Made by a program: the position numbers and the translations under genes. Source: Acidobacteriota bacterium (GTDB taxonomy: Bacteria > Acidobacteriota > Terriglobia > Terriglobales > Acidobacteriaceae). Taken from it: a stretch of 12,503 bases of DNA. Shown one piece after another: positions 1 through 5,918 of the stretch. The DNA lies in the NCBI GenBank assembly GCA_021810735.1, contig JAJZIF010000060.1:1-12503 (forward strand), written 5' to 3'. Under the pieces are notes generated by a model. It made no database searches. It was not told where the DNA came from and saw only the letters and a list, made by a program, of their open reading frames with translations. Each line of letters begins with the position of its first letter. Position 1 is the stretch's first letter.

Positions 1-1
1 A

Positions 2-466
2 TCTATGCCCGAGGACGAGTGGAACAGCATCCTCGATACCAACCTCACTGGCACTCTCCGCGCCTGCCAGATCTTCGGCAAGCACATGCTCGACCGCGGC
101 TATGGGCGCATCGTCAATATCGCTTCGCTGAACAGCTTCGTCGCGCTCAGTGAGGTCGCCGCCTACGCCGCCAGCAAGGCCGCCGTCGTCTCGCTCACCC
201 GCTCGCTCGCCGTCGAATGGTCCAAACACGGCATCACCGTCAACGCCATTGCACCCGGCGTCTTCCGCACCGCCCTCAATGCTGACCTGCTTGACAACAC
301 ACCGCGCGGCAAGGAACTCCTCATGCGTACCCCCATGGGCCGCTTCGGCAAAACCGAGGAAGTCGTTGGCGCAGCCATCTTCCTTTCCTCTGAAGCATGC
401 TCCTTTGTCACCGGCCAAACCATCGTCGTCGATGGCGGCTTCCTCGCCAGCGGCGTCAACCAATAA
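2..466 (+). CDS. SDR-family NAD(P)-dependent oxidoreductase, 3' part only
   Basis: C-terminal ~154 residues of a classical short-chain dehydrogenase; the cofactor-binding N-terminus lies upstream of the window, so the ATG at 5 is an internal Met. Visible family features are the NxxG-type segment NLTG, the NIASLNSF strand with the probable catalytic Ser (codon 134-136), the YAASK catalytic Tyr/Lys pair (codons 164-166 and 176-178), the VNAIAPG segment after the active site, and the C-terminal GQTIVVDGGF. The arrangement resembles KduD (2-dehydro-3-deoxy-gluconate dehydrogenase) and gluconate 5-dehydrogenases. Because GH28 and pectinesterase genes follow, a role in cytoplasmic uronate catabolism (the KduD step yielding 2-keto-3-deoxygluconate) is a reasonable inference. 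SDR substrate cannot be read from sequence, and a glucose- or galactonate-type dehydrogenase is equally possible. The next gene starts 162 nt downstream behind its own operator, so the two may not be cotranscribed. Confidence 0.9.
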   Translation, partial: SMPEDEWNSILDTNLTGTLRACQIFGKHMLDRGYGRIVNIASLNSFVALSEVAAYAASKAAVVSLTRSLAVEWSKHGITVNAIAPGVFRTALNADLLDNTPRGKELLMRTPMGRFGKTEEVVGAAIFLSSEACSFVTGQTIVVDGGFLASGVNQ

Positions 467-552
467 CCTCAGTTTCCCCAGAATCGCCGCATACTTTCTC
501 CCTGCGGGGTTTCCCGGATTGTGTTCACATCCCTGGAAGTCCCGCTCTCTTT

Positions 553-579
553 TGCAAATGTGGTATGACCACACTTGCA
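553..579. promoter_or_regulatory. Palindromic operator 1 (TGGT-N3-ACCA), upstream of GH28 gene
   Basis: The core TGTGGTATGACCACA (559-573) is a perfect inverted repeat around a 3-nt centre. The symmetry extends to 553-579 with a single mismatched pair, giving 12 matching pairs out of 12 positions plus one mismatch. TGGT-N3-ACCA is the half-site geometry of FadR-subfamily GntR regulators, and a gene for one lies at 2090. Related palindromes sit at 3062-3080 and 5810-5822. A possible promoter (ATGACC at 565-570, 18 nt, TAATAT at 589-594) would place the site over the -35 box, consistent with repression. That promoter call is weak. Confidence 0.7.
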
Positions 580-628
580 TTTCTGGGGTAATATGAAGAG
601 CGTCTCTAATTTCCAAGGAGCCCGTGGA

Positions 629-1915
629 ATGCGGAATTCCCCTTCTCTCTTGTTGCTTTCCATATTGGCAGCCTGCACTTTCGCCGCTGCTACCCCGCCG
701 GCTTCGGCCGTAACTGGTTCGACCATCTGCACCCCCCGTGCGTACGGCGCGAAGGGCAATGGCATCACCAGGGACACCGCTGCCATCCAGCACGCCATCG
801 ACGCCTGCGAAGCCAAAGGCGGCGGCACTGTCCTCCTCACGCCTGGCACCTACCTCAGCGGCCCCATCGTGCTCAAAAGCAACATCACCCTCAAACTCGA
901 AAAAGGCGCCACCCTCCTCGGCTCGCCCGATTTCAACGATTACCCGGAAATTACCGAGTTCCGCGCTCCCGGCCGCCAGGCGCTCGTCAGCGCCAAGGAT
1001 GCCCACAACGTAAGCATCGTCGGCCAGGGCACCATCAATGGCAACGGGGCTGGCTGGTGGAAAGCCGCCCGCAAGGTCCGCCACGCAGGTGTCATGGGCA
1101 ACACCTTCACCCGCCCCCGTGGCGTCGTCTTCGACCACTGCAGGCATGTCCTCCTTGAAGGCGTCACCATCGAAAACTCCGGCATGTGGCAGGTGGTCCC
1201 CTATTACTCCGACTACGTCACCATCCGCAACGTTCGCATCCTGGCGCCACAGCACTCGCCCAATACCGACGCCATGGATCCCTTTTCGTCCACTCATGTC
1301 CTGATCGAGCATGTCTTCGCCAACGTGGGCGACGACGACGTAGCCATCAAGTCCGGCATGCCGAAATCGAGTGACAATTCGCCCAGTCAATACATCACCA
1401 TCAAGAATTGCACCTTCCTGCACGGCCACGGGCTCTCGGTCGGCAGTGAGATCGCTGGTGGCGCGCAGCATATCTACGCTGACAACATCACCTTCAACGG
1501 CACCGACAATGGAATCCGCGTCAAGGCCAACCGCGATCGGGGCAATGACGTCAGCGATCTGGTATTCAAGAACATTCACATGCAGAACGTGAAGAATGCT
1601 CTTGTCATCAGTGAGTTCTACCCCAGAATCTACCCGCCGACTCCGGATCCCCCTGCTCCCGTCACGCGCCTGACACCGCATTTTCACAACATCACCGTCG
1701 AGAACTTCATTGCCACCGGCAGCAAGAATGCAGGCGCCATTGCCGGCCTGCCCGAGGCCCCGATTCGCGATGTAGTGCTCGATAACGTTAAGATTGACGC
1801 TCAAAGAGGAATGGTCATCAGCAACGCGCAGGTAAATGCCAAAGATTTCCGTGTCCACGCCAGTGTGGGCAAGGGCATCACAACTCTGGCCGGCGCAAAG
1901 TTGTCCATGCACTAG
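629..1915 (+). CDS. Exported GH28-family glycoside hydrolase (polygalacturonase-like)
   Basis: A 428-residue right-handed beta-helix hydrolase expected to cleave alpha-1,4-galacturonan (pectin backbone) outside the cytoplasm. I chose ATG 629 because AAGGAG (615-620) lies 8 nt upstream; the in-frame ATG at 593 and TTG at 575 lack such a site, and 575 lies inside the operator. The N-terminus is a hydrophobic signal (residues 4-19). It contains the lipobox-like L13-A14-A15-C16, so a lipoprotein is possible, but a signal peptidase I site after PASA (about residue 27) competes. All GH28 signatures are intact: NTD 212-214, GDDD with acidic residues 235-237 (the last two are the usual catalytic pair), GHG 266-268 and RVK 297-299. 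The early GAKGNG...DTAAIQHAID segment is the typical GH28 N-terminal motif. Endo versus exo action, or rhamnogalacturonan/xylogalacturonan specificity, cannot be decided from sequence. Confidence 0.93.
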   Translation: MRNSPSLLLLSILAACTFAAATPPASAVTGSTICTPRAYGAKGNGITRDTAAIQHAIDACEAKGGGTVLLTPGTYLSGPIVLKSNITLKLEKGATLLGSPDFNDYPEITEFRAPGRQALVSAKDAHNVSIVGQGTINGNGAGWWKAARKVRHAGVMGNTFTRPRGVVFDHCRHVLLEGVTIENSGMWQVVPYYSDYVTIRNVRILAPQHSPNTDAMDPFSSTHVLIEHVFANVGDDDVAIKSGMPKSSDNSPSQYITIKNCTFLHGHGLSVGSEIAGGAQHIYADNITFNGTDNGIRVKANRDRGNDVSDLVFKNIHMQNVKNALVISEFYPRIYPPTPDPPAPVTRLTPHFHNITVENFIATGSKNAGAIAGLPEAPIRDVVLDNVKIDAQRGMVISNAQVNAKDFRVHASVGKGITTLAGAKLSMH

Positions 1916-1928
1916 ACTGATTGGCCAT

Positions 1929-1951
1929 CCGGGACAAAAAATTCATCCCGG
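1929..1951 (+). terminator. Stem-loop after the GH28 gene, possible weak terminator
   Basis: CCGGGA (1929-1934) pairs with TCCCGG (1946-1951) around an A/T-rich 11-nt loop, and a further CC/GG pair is possible outside a 2x2 internal loop. It starts 13 nt after the GH28 stop. No T-run follows the stem on the + strand, so it may only stabilise the mRNA 3' end. Confidence 0.35.
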
Positions 1952-2039
1952 CCGGATCTAAGATCTTCGTGGCTCGACCGGGACTAGCACTGATTCATTG
2001 GAGATGGAAGCAGCCCGTTCGCTTCCCCTCTCCGGGAAT

Positions 2040-2068
2040 AAGCTCAAGTCACTCGATTGACTTAGCTT
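2040..2068 (+). promoter_or_regulatory. Bulged hairpin just upstream of the gntR start
   Basis: AAGCT, a bulged C, then AAGTCA (2046-2051) pairs with TGACTT (2058-2063) and AGCTT (2064-2068), forming 11 pairs with one 1-nt bulge and the 6-nt loop CTCGAT. It ends immediately before the GGAG (2071-2074) that probably serves the gene at 2090. It could be a protein-binding palindrome (AAGTCA-N6-TGACTT) or an RNA hairpin in the leader. It does not match the TGGT-N3-ACCA operators, so simple autoregulation through that motif is not supported. Confidence 0.5.
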
Positions 2069-2089
2069 CGGGAGATAAACGAACGTCCC

Positions 2090-2842
2090 ATGCCCAGACT
2101 GAAGAAAGACAAGCCAGAAACTCACCGTACCATGCAGGTGGTCAACCACATCCGCAAACTCATTGAAGACGGCACATTGCAAGCGGGCGACAAAATCCCC
2201 CCCGAACGCGAGTTCGCCCAGATGCTCAACATCAGCCGTGCCAGCCTGCGCACCGGCATCGGCTACCTGGCCGCCATGGGCGTCATGAAGGTGCGCCATG
2301 GCGTCGGCACTTTCGTCGCTGACGGCCCGCCGGAACTCGGCAAGTCTTCTTTTGATTTCATGGGCGCGCTCTACGGCTTCCAGCCATGGCAAATGTTCGA
2401 GGCCCGCCTCATTCTCGAAAGCCACATGGCTGCCCTCGCGGCGGAACGCGGCAAAGAGGAACATCACAGCGCCCTGGCTGAAGAAGTCACCGAGATGTAC
2501 GCCACCTTCGACAAGCCCGCCGAGTACCTGATTCACGACATCGCCTTCCATCGCACTATCGCCCGCGCCTCCGGCAATCCGATTCTTGCGGCGCTCATGG
2601 AAACTATCACCTCGGCACTGTACGACAAACGGCGCAAAACCGCCGAACGATCACGCGATCTGCGCGAATCCGCCGAACTCCACCGCGAAATTTACAAGGC
2701 AATCCGAGCTCGCAAGCCGGAAGAGGCAAGCCGCCTCATGGAAAAGCACCTGAAGATGGCTGAAGCCGCTCAAGGCATGGAAGACCAGCAGGTGTCCCCT
2801 CGAAAGAAGACGCCGCCCGCGGAACAGCGCACGCCGGCATGA
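2090..2842 (+). CDS. GntR-family transcriptional regulator, FadR subfamily (FCD domain)
   Basis: A 250-residue cytoplasmic regulator. The N-terminal winged helix-turn-helix (about residues 15-77) includes PPER (37-40), the recognition segment ISRASLRTGIGYL and the wing GVGTFV. The C-terminal all-helical FCD ligand domain (about 100-225) carries the expected metal/ligand-binding set D150-x3-H154, H198 and H220, plus the typical ASGNPIL turn. FCD regulators of this kind (UxuR, ExuR, LldR, FadR) sense small carboxylates, often uronate intermediates, and usually repress. Lying between two pectin-enzyme genes, it is the natural candidate to bind the TGGT-N3-ACCA palindromes at 553, 3062 and 5810; that link is inference. 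The start at ATG 2090 has GGAG 15 nt upstream, rather far. The in-frame ATG 2132 has no obvious site and would clip the DNA-binding domain's leading helix. The last ~25 residues (after about 225) are polar and probably disordered. Confidence 0.93.
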   Translation: MPRLKKDKPETHRTMQVVNHIRKLIEDGTLQAGDKIPPEREFAQMLNISRASLRTGIGYLAAMGVMKVRHGVGTFVADGPPELGKSSFDFMGALYGFQPWQMFEARLILESHMAALAAERGKEEHHSALAEEVTEMYATFDKPAEYLIHDIAFHRTIARASGNPILAALMETITSALYDKRRKTAERSRDLRESAELHREIYKAIRARKPEEASRLMEKHLKMAEAAQGMEDQQVSPRKKTPPAEQRTPA

Positions 2843-3022
2843 GGCTGCATTCCTGCAGGAATACCCCGAACGCACGGCTTTTCCGTTGAGAAAGACCGCG
2901 CTTCCAGAACCTGCGCCCGACATACCAAAAGAATCTCGGCTCCAGAGCTGCCCCGCCTGCCCTGATCCCGGCGTCCCAGCCATGGGAAGGCCCGCATTCT
3001 CTGTCCGGCTTGTGGCAACTTC

Positions 3023-3053
3023 TTGACATCCTCGCGCACGTACCAGATAGACT
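3023..3053 (+). promoter_or_regulatory. Candidate sigma70-type promoter for the GH28-CE8 fusion
   Basis: A consensus -35, TTGACA (3023-3028), is followed 19 nt later by a weak -10, TAGACT (3048-3053); GATAGA (3046-3051) at 17 nt is an alternative. The operator palindrome begins 9 nt after the -10, so a bound regulator would block initiation or early elongation. Confidence 0.45.
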
Positions 3054-3061
3054 GGATCGGT

Positions 3062-3080
3062 ACAGTGGTTAGACCAATGT
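3062..3080. promoter_or_regulatory. Palindromic operator 2 (TGGT-N3-ACCA), upstream of GH28-CE8 gene
   Basis: TGGTTAGACCA (3066-3076) is a perfect inverted repeat around TAG. Extending outward, ACA (3062-3064) pairs with TGT (3078-3080) across one mismatched pair. It has the same core spacing as operators 1 and 3 and lies 131 nt before the start codon at 3212, just downstream of a TTGACA promoter. Confidence 0.65.
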
Positions 3081-3211
3081 CAAGAACATTTCTCCTGATG
3101 GTGTAGGGCGGCGAGAAAAACTCAGCGAGGCTGCTTCACCCAAAAACCGCCAAGCCTGCAAAATTTCGCCCCTCAACAGAATCAGGGGAAACGCTCAAGG
3201 AGCCAGTCTGC

Positions 3212-5596
3212 ATGTTCCCGTCCCTCCCGCGCCGCGCTTTCGCTGCGCCTGCGCTTCTTCTCCTCGCCTCTTCCGCCACCTTCTGCATGGGCCAGGATAC
3301 CCGCCACGTGGTCGAACCTCACTACCCTCCCGTCTGCGTTCAGCTCAAGGCCAAACTCTCCGCCCCGCAAGGCAGGCTCACCACTGCCGAAGAGCGCATG
3401 GAAGACACCGCCCGCATTCAGCAGGCCATCGATCACTGCGCTTCTGGTCACTCCGTTGAACTCAGCTCCGCCGGAGGCAACCACGTCTTCCTCACAGGCC
3501 CCATTCATCTGCGCCCAGGCGTCACCCTTCTTGTTGACAGCGGCACGGCCCTCTACGGCTCACGCAATCCCCGCGAATACGACCTCTATCCGGGCAGCTG
3601 CGGCGTCGTCGACAAGCGCGGTCACGGCTGCAAGCCGCTTATCACCGCCGATCACGCTCCCGACGCCGGCATCATGGGAAAAGGCGTCATCGACGGTCGC
3701 GGCGGCGCAACCCTGCTTGGCCAGAAGGCCACCTGGTGGGATCTCGCCCACACCGCCAAGATCAAAGACCTCAACCAGAGCTGCCCGCGCATGGTGGTTG
3801 TCAACCGTTCCAATAACTTCACGCTCTATCGCATCACACTTCGTAATTCTCCCAACTTCCACGTGCTCATCGAGCACACTGACGGCTTCACCGCCTGGGG
3901 CGTCCATATCAACACTCCCGGCACGGCACGCAATACGGACGGCATCGATCCCGGCTCCTCCACAAATGTAACTATCACGCGGTCTTATATTCACGACGGC
4001 GATGACGACGTAGCCATCAAGGCCGGAACCGCCGGCCCCGCATCGCACATGACCATCTCCGACGATCACTTCTACACTGGCCACGGCATGTCCATCGGCA
4101 GCGAAACCAACGGCGGTGTCAGTGATATCCTCGTCCGCAACCTCACGCTCGACGGCACCACCAACGGCATCCGCATCAAGTCCGATCTCAGCCGCGGCGG
4201 ACTCGTCCACAACATCACCTACGAAAACGTCTGCATGCGCAACGTCAGATACCCGCTCCTGCTCACGCCCCACTATGCGCGCAAAACCGGCGATCTCATC
4301 CCCTGGTATCGCGACATCACGCTGCGCAACATCCACATCCTTACCCCGGGCCGTTACATCCTCGTCGGGCAGGACGCGCAGCACCCGCTCGGCATAGCCC
4401 TCGACAATGTCTGGGCGGACGGTCTCGGCGACTCCAAAATGGATGCGCAGTATGCCAACTTCCTCGTCGGCCCGGCCATTGGCAACCTCACCCCGAGCGG
4501 CTTTGATGTCACCATAAAGCAGGTCACCGGAAGCAAACGCGGGGCTCCCATCAACTGTGCCGGACACTTCCCCCCATTCCCCGTCAACACCTCCGTCCCT
4601 GAATCCGCAGGCGTCATTCCCAGCAAGGACCATGCGCTTTACGTCTCGCTCGACAGCACTGCCGAGTACCACTCCATCCAGAGCGCGGTGGATGCGGCGC
4701 CTGACACCGGCGCAACCATCCGCATAGCTCCCGGCACCTATCGCGGCGCAGTCGTCATCCACAAGCCAAACATCCGCCTCGTCGGCGACGGAGCCACGCC
4801 CGCTCAAACCGTCATCGTCGATGACCGCTCCGCCGGAACGGCCGGTGGAACCCTCCTCTCGGCTACCGTCACCGTCACCGGCAAAAACTTCTTTGCCGAA
4901 AACATCACCTTCGCCAATGACTGGAACCGCGCCCACAAGCAGGTATCGGAAGGCTCGCAGGCTCTCGCACTGTCCCTTTCGGGCGATCAGGCAGTCCTCT
5001 CGCACGTCCACATCCTCGGCAATCAGGACACGCTCTATGCCGGCAGCAAGAATTGCCATCCCGACGGCAAATCCTGCAGGCCGGCCCGCCAATTCTTCTC
5101 CCATTGCTACATCGCCGGCAACGTTGACTTCATCTTCGGCGACGGCAAGGCCTACTTCGATCACTGCACCATCCACAGCACTCCGCACTCTGAGGGCTTC
5201 ATCACTGCGCAGGCCAAGCACTACCCCACGGAAGACTCCGCCTTCGTCTTCCACGACTGTCGCCTCACGGCCGATCCCGGTGTGAAGAACGTCTACCTTG
5301 GCCGGCCCTGGCGCCCCTACGCGACCGTCGTCTACCTTCACACCTGGATGGGCCCGCAAATCGCCCCCGCCGGATGGCGCGAATGGCATCCTGGACAGAC
5401 CCACAGCCTCAACACTGCATTCTTCGCCGAATATGATTCCGCCGGCCCCGGAACCCATCCCCGCCAGCGCGAACCACACTCGCACCAGATCAAATGGGCT
5501 CAGGCGAAAAAATTCACCATCCCAGACTTCTTCCCTGCCTGGAATGCGGAGAAGACGCTCCAACATGACAAGCGGTCTACCTCTGAGGTCCGTTGA
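3212..5596 (+). CDS. Secreted GH28 polygalacturonase / CE8 pectin methylesterase fusion
   Basis: A 794-residue two-domain pectinase. ATG 3212 has AAGGAG (3197-3202) 9 nt upstream. The N-terminus is a signal peptide: PRR, then a hydrophobic run, with likely cleavage near CMG-QD, about residue 27. The GH28 domain (about 30-450) has all signatures: NTD 241-243, DDD 264-266, GHG 290-292 and RIK 321-323. The CE8 domain (about 474-765) starts at ALYVSLD...YHSIQSAVDAAP and carries the oxyanion Gln in QALAL (Q583), NQDTLY with catalytic D606, GNVDFIFG with nucleophile D639, ITAQ (664-667) and LGRPW with R698. In the early GxYxE-type motif the Glu is replaced (GTYRG); the catalytic set is nonetheless complete. 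CE8 removes methyl groups from homogalacturonan and GH28 hydrolyses the demethylated chain, so one polypeptide could do both steps. The long lysine/histidine-containing C-terminal tail (about 740-794) is unassigned. Confidence 0.94.
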   Translation: MFPSLPRRAFAAPALLLLASSATFCMGQDTRHVVEPHYPPVCVQLKAKLSAPQGRLTTAEERMEDTARIQQAIDHCASGHSVELSSAGGNHVFLTGPIHLRPGVTLLVDSGTALYGSRNPREYDLYPGSCGVVDKRGHGCKPLITADHAPDAGIMGKGVIDGRGGATLLGQKATWWDLAHTAKIKDLNQSCPRMVVVNRSNNFTLYRITLRNSPNFHVLIEHTDGFTAWGVHINTPGTARNTDGIDPGSSTNVTITRSYIHDGDDDVAIKAGTAGPASHMTISDDHFYTGHGMSIGSETNGGVSDILVRNLTLDGTTNGIRIKSDLSRGGLVHNITYENVCMRNVRYPLLLTPHYARKTGDLIPWYRDITLRNIHILTPGRYILVGQDAQHPLGIALDNVWADGLGDSKMDAQYANFLVGPAIGNLTPSGFDVTIKQVTGSKRGAPINCAGHFPPFPVNTSVPESAGVIPSKDHALYVSLDSTAEYHSIQSAVDAAPDTGATIRIAPGTYRGAVVIHKPNIRLVGDGATPAQTVIVDDRSAGTAGGTLLSATVTVTGKNFFAENITFANDWNRAHKQVSEGSQALALSLSGDQAVLSHVHILGNQDTLYAGSKNCHPDGKSCRPARQFFSHCYIAGNVDFIFGDGKAYFDHCTIHSTPHSEGFITAQAKHYPTEDSAFVFHDCRLTADPGVKNVYLGRPWRPYATVVYLHTWMGPQIAPAGWREWHPGQTHSLNTAFFAEYDSAGPGTHPRQREPHSHQIKWAQAKKFTIPDFFPAWNAEKTLQHDKRSTSEVR

Positions 5597-5660
5597 GAGT
5601 AATCGCTTAACCACTCTGAGGTCACACCTCTGCGCCTTCCCAGTGTGACATTTTCCCCTT

Positions 5661-5692
5661 CCGGCCAGCTTCCTATGGCCGGGCATTTCTTT
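5661..5692 (+). terminator. Intrinsic terminator candidate after the GH28-CE8 gene
   Basis: CCGGCCA (5661-5667) pairs perfectly with TGGCCGG (5676-5682) around an 8-nt loop, followed by the T-rich tract TTTCTTT (5686-5692). It starts 64 nt after the stop codon and separates the fusion gene from the receptor's own promoter. Confidence 0.6.
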
Positions 5693-5763
5693 GCTCTCAT
5701 TTCGCCAAAAATCCAAAGTTTCCACAAAATAACACCCATCCCGCCTTTTGCAGAATGATTCTC

Positions 5764-5793
5764 TTGACAGCCGTCACGTGGAAGGAGCACACT
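5764..5793 (+). promoter_or_regulatory. Candidate promoter for the TonB-dependent receptor gene
   Basis: A consensus -35, TTGACA (5764-5769), precedes a poor -10 candidate, CACACT (5788-5793), at 18 nt. The layout copies the promoter at 3023: the same CTTGACA context, a weak -10 ending in ACT, and a TGGT-N3-ACCA palindrome about 15 nt further on. The parallel layout is the main support. Confidence 0.35.
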
Positions 5794-5809
5794 CCTGTCC
5801 GTGCTTGTA

Positions 5810-5822
5810 GTGGTCGTACCAC
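5810..5822. promoter_or_regulatory. Palindromic operator 3 (TGGT-N3-ACCA), upstream of receptor gene
   Basis: GTGGTCGTACCAC is a perfect 13-bp inverted repeat around CGT. The core and spacing match the sites at 553-579 and 3062-3080. It lies 96 nt before the start codon at 5919 and downstream of TTGACA (5764). Confidence 0.65.
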
Positions 5823-5918
5823 CAGGCAACTTGAACAACTTAGAGGCATACGCACGGCGCTCGCCGCTGTGCAATCTTGAGCAAAGCTCTATCTGCTCCA
5901 GAAAAGGAAAGAGTATCT

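Larger units (their letters stand above)
2843..3211. other. 369-nt non-coding region between gntR and the GH28-CE8 gene
   Basis: No convincing gene on either strand. It begins with a perfect 14-bp palindrome, ATTCCTGCAGGAAT (2849-2862), 7 nt after the gntR stop and without a T-run. Further right it holds a candidate promoter (3023-3053), the operator at 3062-3080, CCAG-N5-CTGG (3043-3055) between them, and a CCCCT/AGGGG pair (3169-3173 with 3184-3188) just before the ribosome binding site. The stretch 2863-3020 shows nothing I can interpret. Confidence 0.6.
5597..5918. other. 322-nt non-coding region between the fusion gene and the receptor gene
   Basis: It holds a terminator-like hairpin (5661-5692), a TTGACA promoter candidate (5764-5793), an AGGAG-caca-CTCCT inverted repeat (5783-5796) and operator 3 (5810-5822). 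A 10-bp direct repeat, CTCTGAGGTC, occurs at 5581-5590 and 5614-5623, straddling the stop codon of the preceding gene. I see no additional gene. Confidence 0.6.

Noticed and set aside
575..628. Upstream TTG 575 or ATG 593 as start of the GH28 gene
   Set aside because: TTG 575 lies within the operator palindrome and ATG 593 has no Shine-Dalgarno sequence; ATG 629 has AAGGAG at ideal spacing and gives a normal signal peptide.
2139..2148. TGGTCAACCA inside gntR as a fourth operator
   Set aside because: The centre is 2 nt rather than 3, no further symmetry is seen beyond GTGGT/ACCAC, and it lies in codons of the conserved DNA-binding domain.
2849..2862. ATTCCTGCAGGAAT palindrome after gntR as a terminator
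   Set aside because: It has no natural loop and no T-run; a 14-bp perfect palindrome is notable but no function can be supported.
5581..5623. CTCTGAGGTC direct repeat around the stop of the fusion gene as a mobile-element scar
   Set aside because: Only 10 bp, with 23 bp between copies, no terminal inverted repeats and no transposase remnant; treated as chance or minor slippage.
3560..5725. A 721-codon open frame on the minus strand, antisense to the GH28-CE8 gene
   Set aside because: It covers the antisense of two clearly identified catalytic domains, has low-complexity Asp/Val/Gly/Ala composition and no recognisable domain. It is the usual GC-rich codon shadow.
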